Below, in pieces: positions 30,926 to 35,173 of a stretch of 35,173 nucleotides of DNA; position 1 is the stretch's first letter; every line of letters starts with the position of its first letter. The DNA is from Candidatus Poribacteria bacterium (GTDB lineage: Bacteria > Poribacteria > WGA-4E > WGA-3G): assembly GCA_028824125.1 (NCBI GenBank), contig JAPPES010000078.1:1-35173 (forward strand), given 5' to 3'. The translations under genes were made by a program, and so were the position numbers. Below the pieces are notes generated by a model. It had not been told where the DNA came from and did no database searches. It saw nothing but the letters and a program-made list of their open reading frames with translations.

Positions 30926-31840
30926 CTATTCGTCCTGCCGCGCCGTCAAATGTTGATGCAGATTGTAACGCATCTCAAAATGCATCAAAATGGCTTTTGG
31001 CATCTCATGGTAACGATGATAATCGCTGATCCGCTTGAACTGCTTTTTCCGATTCGGACGATACTGTATCTCGTCCGTCTCAAGATTGATACGATACTGA
31101 TGATTGTAAGAATACCCCCAATCGCCTACCACACGCATCTCACGAAAAGTCTGTTCCTGCTCCGGTTGACGTTCCTGCTTCTGTGGGTAAGGACGCGGAT
31201 ACAATTGGTAAACAGAAGCCTCATTCCCTTTTCGCGGCAACCGCTCCAACATACCCACTTTCATCAGCTCTTTGATATAACCACAAATAGCTGACCGGCT
31301 AAAACGTGTCCATTTCTGTAAATCGGAAATGCTCGTCGGATCCGTAATACCAGTCCGCCAGTCCGACTTTTCTTTCAATAGCATCCAGATCAATGCCGAC
31401 TTCCAATGAATATCGCCCGCTTCCAACCGCTCAAATATGCCACCTTCACCGCGCGGCATCGCACACTTCAAAGGTCTACCATCCCCATCAAGTGGAACAT
31501 CTTCTGCAGCAGAAAGATGATGCATCAACTGAAACTTGCCCGCCTTGTGCTTCCCAGAGACACGATGTATCCATTTGTCCTCAAGTTTCTTTTCCGTCTG
31601 TTGAACATACTGCGGAGAAACATGGAACAACTCCGCCAAGTCCCGAATAGATTTTGAATGCGAAAGCCCCGAATCCCAATTACTAAACGCATTCCTTGCT
31701 AAGTAAGCCATCCCTTCAAATGCCGACTGTTCACCATCCTTTACCGCATGCAACATACTATGAACGCCAACCGGAACCTGCATTGTATCAGATTGAATAT
31801 CAACAGATTTTGAGGTCGTTTCTGTTGATGATTCAAACAT
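30926..31840 (-). CDS. Two-domain winged-helix protein, candidate replication initiator
   Basis: 304 residues. A first helix-turn-helix (SIRDLAELFHVSPQYVQQTE, about residues 64-83) and a second winged helix (SISDLQKWTRFSRSAICGYI then KELMKVGMLERLPRKG, about 168-205) are separated by a linker. The C-terminus is basic and aromatic (YRPNRKKQFKRISDYHRYH). Two winged helices plus nearby iterons fit the general plan of plasmid initiator (Rep_3-like) proteins, but no signature of that family is certain; a transcription regulator is the alternative. The ATG at 31840 has a poor ribosome site, and two direct GGCATTGTTTG words at about 31848-31869 lie upstream. Confidence 0.5.
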   Translation of the reverse strand: MFESSTETTSKSVDIQSDTMQVPVGVHSMLHAVKDGEQSAFEGMAYLARNAFSNWDSGLSHSKSIRDLAELFHVSPQYVQQTEKKLEDKWIHRVSGKHKAGKFQLMHHLSAAEDVPLDGDGRPLKCAMPRGEGGIFERLEAGDIHWKSALIWMLLKEKSDWRTGITDPTSISDLQKWTRFSRSAICGYIKELMKVGMLERLPRKGNEASVYQLYPRPYPQKQERQPEQEQTFREMRVVGDWGYSYNHQYRINLETDEIQYRPNRKKQFKRISDYHRYHEMPKAILMHFEMRYNLHQHLTARQDE

Positions 31841-31876
31841 TTTTTCGGCATTGTTTGGGCATTGTTTGATTTTTTG

Positions 31877-31906
31877 TTGACAAAGAGTTGGAGAATGTTG
31901 TATACT
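31877..31906 (+). promoter_or_regulatory. Promoter of a small structured RNA
   Basis: TTGACA (31877-31882), 18 bases, TATACT (31901-31906). It points rightwards, away from the divergent two-winged-helix gene, with an expected start near 31913. Confidence 0.65.
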
Positions 31907-31912
31907 TTTAAT

Positions 31913-32026
31913 AATGTCTCGCTCCTTTTTTATTGTGCGAGATTAATTTAGCGCTCACCGTTGCTAAATCGCCGAACTCGCTTTATAGGCTCACGGTATA
32001 TATTATGCCGTGAGTTTCGGCTTTTT
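31913..32026 (+). ncRNA. Structured RNA with competing terminator hairpins
   Basis: Behind the promoter at 31877 there is no open frame or ribosome site, but stems are dense: TCTCGC against GCGAGA (about 31917-31942), a TTAGC against GCTAA stem, and at 31990-32014 an 11-bp stem CTCACGG against CCGTGAG. Overlapping this is GCCG-loop-CGGC followed by TTTTT (32007-32026), a minimal terminator. The two structures exclude each other. The transcript lies in the upstream region of the divergent initiator-like gene, the position of counter-transcribed RNAs in plasmids. Confidence 0.45.
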
Positions 32027-32439
32027 AAGAACCTTTTTAACACAATACTAAATATTGAAATCAATTACTTTCGTGCATAACATGTTACAATTATTTAAGT
32101 AATTAATCCAATTAAATTTTGAATTTTACAAAATTATGGTAAATTTCCTAAAAAATTAAGATGTGTTTACCAAAGTAGACCTAAACATAAATAGAACACA
32201 CCCCGATTAAATTAGGTATTGGCGTGGGTTAGTTCCCAAATTGGCATGCATGTACATAGCGTGCCAATTTTTTCCAACCTTATATAAAATTCATGATATA
32301 ATTTTTTTCATGTCAATGTCAAATAAATTAGTAATGACAACGTGATATATCTTTCTATGATGAATGATGTTAGGCATCAGATCGGGCGAAACCTGACTAT
32401 GACGATTGGCGATAAAAATAAAAAGGTGAGACCTAAAAA
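32027..32439 (+). other. AT-rich intergenic region with a terminator-like hairpin
   Basis: No gene. An inverted repeat (AATTGGCATGC against GCGTGCCAATT, about 32239-32268) is followed by TTTTTT and is probably a rho-independent terminator reading rightwards. A tandem TTGACA pair on the minus strand near 32312 could be a promoter for the initiator-like gene. Confidence 0.45.
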
Positions 32440-33981
32440 ATGAATTATGTCTTTTTAGGCGGTGCGGGTGAAGTCGGTGGTTCTTGCATGCTACTCTCCG
32501 TTGCCGGACGCTATATCCTCTTTGACTGCGGTATACGCGTCAATCAGACTGGGCGTGACGCATTACCCGACCTTGAACTTCTCAAAGAAAGTGCACCGGT
32601 GTTAGATGCTATCTTCGTGTCGCACGCGCATGCTGACCATGTAGGCGCATTACCGCTGGCGCATGCTATCTATCCTGACGCACCGATCTATGCAACAGTT
32701 CCCACACAACGCCTGTCATCTGTTATGCTCAATAACGCTGTGCGGGTGATGGAAACTGAAGCGGAAGAAACCATTTTCACACAAGAAGCAGTTGAAACAA
32801 CATTAGCGCGAATGCAGACACTTGAAATGGGACAGTGGATAGAACTATGGGACGGCTGGCGTGTGTTGTTTATCCGATCCGGACACATATTAGGGGCTGT
32901 CAGTATTTACCTTGAAACACCTGAAGGCAAATTCTTTTATAGCGGTGATATTTCAACTTTCCATCAAAAAACAATTGACGGACTTGACGATATAACTTCG
33001 CTACCTGCCCCCGATTTTATGGTGTGTGAGGCAACTTATGGGGATGGACTACACCCGTCGCGGACAGAAGAAGAAGTCAAATTAGCGAAAGCTGTCGCGG
33101 ACGTTATTCAAAACGGTGGAAGTGTGTTGATACCCAGTTTCGCACTCGGACGCGCACAGGAAATCATACTTATTCTCAGAGACGCGATGATCAGTCAGAA
33201 TATACCCGTGTTCCCCGTTATTACGGATGGATTGGTCAACTCCATTTGCGCTGTATACGAAAACCTAACGCAGTATCTCGGTGCTAAACTTCAAAAACAT
33301 ATCACAAACGCACGACAACCCGTTTTCTTCTATAAAAACTTTAGCATGGCACGCTTAGGGGAACAGGAAGCTATCCTCGAGAATGAGACGCCAAAGTGTA
33401 TTATCGCAAGCTCAGGCATGCTCACCGGTGGTGCTTCGGTATTTTATGCGAAAGGATTGGCTGCTCACGAAAAAAATGCTATCTTTTTGTCTGGATATCA
33501 GGACGCTGAATCGCCAGGAAGAAAGTTGCAAGAACTACAATCAGGCGATACACTTAACTTCGCTGACGGAACAGCTGTTGATGTCAAATGTCGGGTAGAA
33601 CGATTTCATCTATCGGCGCACAGCGATCAAGTGCAACTCGTTTCGGTTATCAAAACGATAAACCCGAAATCTATCGCATTGGTTCACGGGGAAGAAGTCG
33701 CACTCAAAGCACTCCAAGAAAAACTCATAAAGAAATATCCTGTTATTTGTCCATTGAACAAACAGGTTAAATCTGCTACAGATTTCCCCGATTGGATTTC
33801 TCCCGCAGCGCTCGCAAATATGGATAAAAAACGTGTTTTCAATCTCAAAAATGTGGAGATTACCGATACAGGTATACAGTTGGACACAGAAACACTCCAA
33901 TCACAACGATGGTTGGAGTTCACACAAAGTGAGCATACAGGGACAATCGAAGGGGATAAACTGATTATCCGAAAGAAATAA
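32440..33981 (+). CDS. Beta-CASP metallo-RNase (CPSF/RNase J-like)
   Basis: 513 residues, full length. The metallo-beta-lactamase motifs are intact: motif 2 SHAHADH (residues 61-67), motif 3 H149 (SGHILGA), motif 4 D170 (YSGDIS). The beta-CASP motifs are A (E197, CEATYG), B (H390/H394, FHLSAHSD) and C (H416, LVHGE). Such enzymes cut or trim RNA with two zinc ions and are usually housekeeping mRNA or rRNA processors. A GGTGAG ribosome site precedes the ATG. The stop is only 24 bases from the first repeat of CRISPR array 2, but no cas gene is present. Confidence 0.9.
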   Translation: MNYVFLGGAGEVGGSCMLLSVAGRYILFDCGIRVNQTGRDALPDLELLKESAPVLDAIFVSHAHADHVGALPLAHAIYPDAPIYATVPTQRLSSVMLNNAVRVMETEAEETIFTQEAVETTLARMQTLEMGQWIELWDGWRVLFIRSGHILGAVSIYLETPEGKFFYSGDISTFHQKTIDGLDDITSLPAPDFMVCEATYGDGLHPSRTEEEVKLAKAVADVIQNGGSVLIPSFALGRAQEIILILRDAMISQNIPVFPVITDGLVNSICAVYENLTQYLGAKLQKHITNARQPVFFYKNFSMARLGEQEAILENETPKCIIASSGMLTGGASVFYAKGLAAHEKNAIFLSGYQDAESPGRKLQELQSGDTLNFADGTAVDVKCRVERFHLSAHSDQVQLVSVIKTINPKSIALVHGEEVALKALQEKLIKKYPVICPLNKQVKSATDFPDWISPAALANMDKKRVFNLKNVEITDTGIQLDTETLQSQRWLEFTQSEHTGTIEGDKLIIRKK

Positions 33982-34005
33982 CACAACCGAACAAGGGCTT
34001 TGGTA

Positions 34006-35173
34006 GTTTCTATTCCAAACTGGTGCGATTAAAAGTAACTTCCAATAACGCACTCGTTGATGCGGATTCAAGTTTCTATTCCAAACTGGTGCGATTAAAA
34101 GACGATTTCAAAATAACGATTTTAGACAGTCAGACAAGTTTCTATTCCAAACTGGTGCGATTAAAAGAAACGTACCCGCTGTCTGAAAAGTGGCTTTGCT
34201 GTCCTTGTTTCTATTCCAAACTGGTGCGATTAAAAGTATGTTGAATAGAAAGCAAATCACATAAGGATTGAAGTTTCTATTCCAAACTGGTGCGATTAAA
34301 AGGCGGCGTCCAATTCGGCACGCCAGAGGAACTCATCGGAGTTTCTATTCCAAACTGGTGCGATTAAAAGTTACGCCAGCAGTAAATAGAACTGTTGATT
34401 TTAGAAATGTTTCTATTCCAAACTGGTGCGATTAAAAGTGAAAACGATGTAGAGACACCGATGGACAGTATGCCGGTTTCTATTCCAAACTGGTGCGATT
34501 AAAAGTAGAGGGCAAAGACATGTTAGGCACGTTGCTTGGAAGTTTCTATTCCAAACTGGTGCGATTAAAAGGATACAAGCCTATATCTCGAAAGGTAGGG
34601 CGCGTGCGGTTTCTATTCCAAACTGGTGCGATTAAAAGAGCAGAAGCCTCTAAATTCGGCATAGATGTACAACGTTTCTATTCCAAACTGGTGCGATTAA
34701 AAGAGTTTCCATGAAGCGGAGTATACAAAAGAAGTCAATGTTTCTATTCCAAACTGGTGCGATTAAAAGGCATCAGAGGCGGTGCATTGCGAGTTGTTCA
34801 ATGTGTGTTTCTATTCCAAACTGGTGCGATTAAAAGTCAAAATGTCCCAAAATGTATCTTTTGGGACGTTTTAAAGTTTCTATTCCAAACTGGTGCGATT
34901 AAAAGTCCCTATGGACATAATCTCCAAATTCATCAAAAGAAGTTTCTATTCCAAACTGGTGCGATTAAAAGTTAATTCATCAGTGAGTTCATATTGACGC
35001 TCACCTAACGTTTCTATTCCAAACTGGTGCGATTAAAAGTTAAATAGATACCCTGGATCCGCGGGTGTATACGTAGTTTCTATTCCAAACTGGTGCGATT
35101 AAAAGTGCACCGCCATCGGTATTACAAAGCACCGTATTGATGTTTCTATTCCAAACTGGTGCGATTAAAAGTG
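34006..35173 (-). CRISPR. CRISPR array 2 (at least 18 repeats, continues past the edge)
   Basis: Repeats of 30 bases begin GTTTCTATTCC and end GTGCGATTAAAAG. Starts are at 34006, 34072, 34138, 34207, 34273, 34341, 34409, 34476, 34542, 34609, 34674, 34740, 34807, 34876, 34942, 35010, 35076 and 35142. Spacers are 35-39 bases. The repeat differs from array 1 by one base (T for G at position 6) in every copy. On the minus strand it ends GGAATAGAAAC, so the leader should lie to the right, outside the window. The first repeat at 34006 is intact, with no degenerate trailer. Confidence 0.97.

Overview
The window looks like a chromosomal piece of a Gram-negative-type, lipoprotein-rich uncultured bacterium. 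I infer Candidatus Poribacteria or a close relative. The reasons are many small lipoproteins with clean lipoboxes, LamG, Kelch and cohesin/dockerin secreted proteins, and a C-terminal tail of the type K-[LI]-x-T-x-WG-x-[IL]-K that recurs at the ends of unrelated proteins here. Base composition is moderate and the genetic code appears standard. The taxonomic call is pattern recognition, not a search result.

Layout. (1) Positions 1-10000, plus strand: a surface and periplasm block with a LamG protein, about nine lipoproteins (two are paralogues), a cohesin-dockerin-periplasmic-binding-protein fusion and a six-blade Kelch protein. Short hairpin motifs recur in the gaps. (2) 10000-13900: an adenine phosphoribosyltransferase (apt) cut off after about 144 residues and joined to the 3' part of another gene, a TnpB remnant, a DUF4405 membrane protein, and a divergent STAS anti-anti-sigma/sigma-70 pair. 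(3) 14000-18130, minus strand: a frameshifted membrane-anchored gene, a broken EcoRI-family adenine methyltransferase, lipoproteins and membrane proteins. Three genes here follow near-identical copies of a sigma-70-like promoter, and in two of them the ATG sits at the predicted transcription start. (4) 18152-18916: CRISPR array 1 (12 repeats). (5) About 19600-32000: an accessory element. It has a catalytic-core-only tyrosine recombinase and about 20 small minus-strand genes behind one strong promoter (29010-29038). These genes are separated by a family of GC-rich hairpins with compensatory changes. A replication-like module follows: iterons, a two-winged-helix protein and a structured RNA locus. 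(6) 32440-33981: a beta-CASP metallo-RNase. (7) 34006 to the end: CRISPR array 2 (at least 18 repeats), differing from array 1 at one repeat base. No cas gene is in the window.

How the parts relate. Both arrays read out on the minus strand and bracket the accessory element plus the beta-CASP gene. The accessory region contains many frameshifted genes (at least eight disruptions that I could rebuild by hand) and gene stumps (TnpB, EcoRI methyltransferase, apt). It is therefore either a decaying island or a stretch with uncorrected indels. The strongest candidates for something undescribed are the covarying intergenic hairpin family, the promoter repeat that makes leaderless genes, and the iteron/structured-RNA module.
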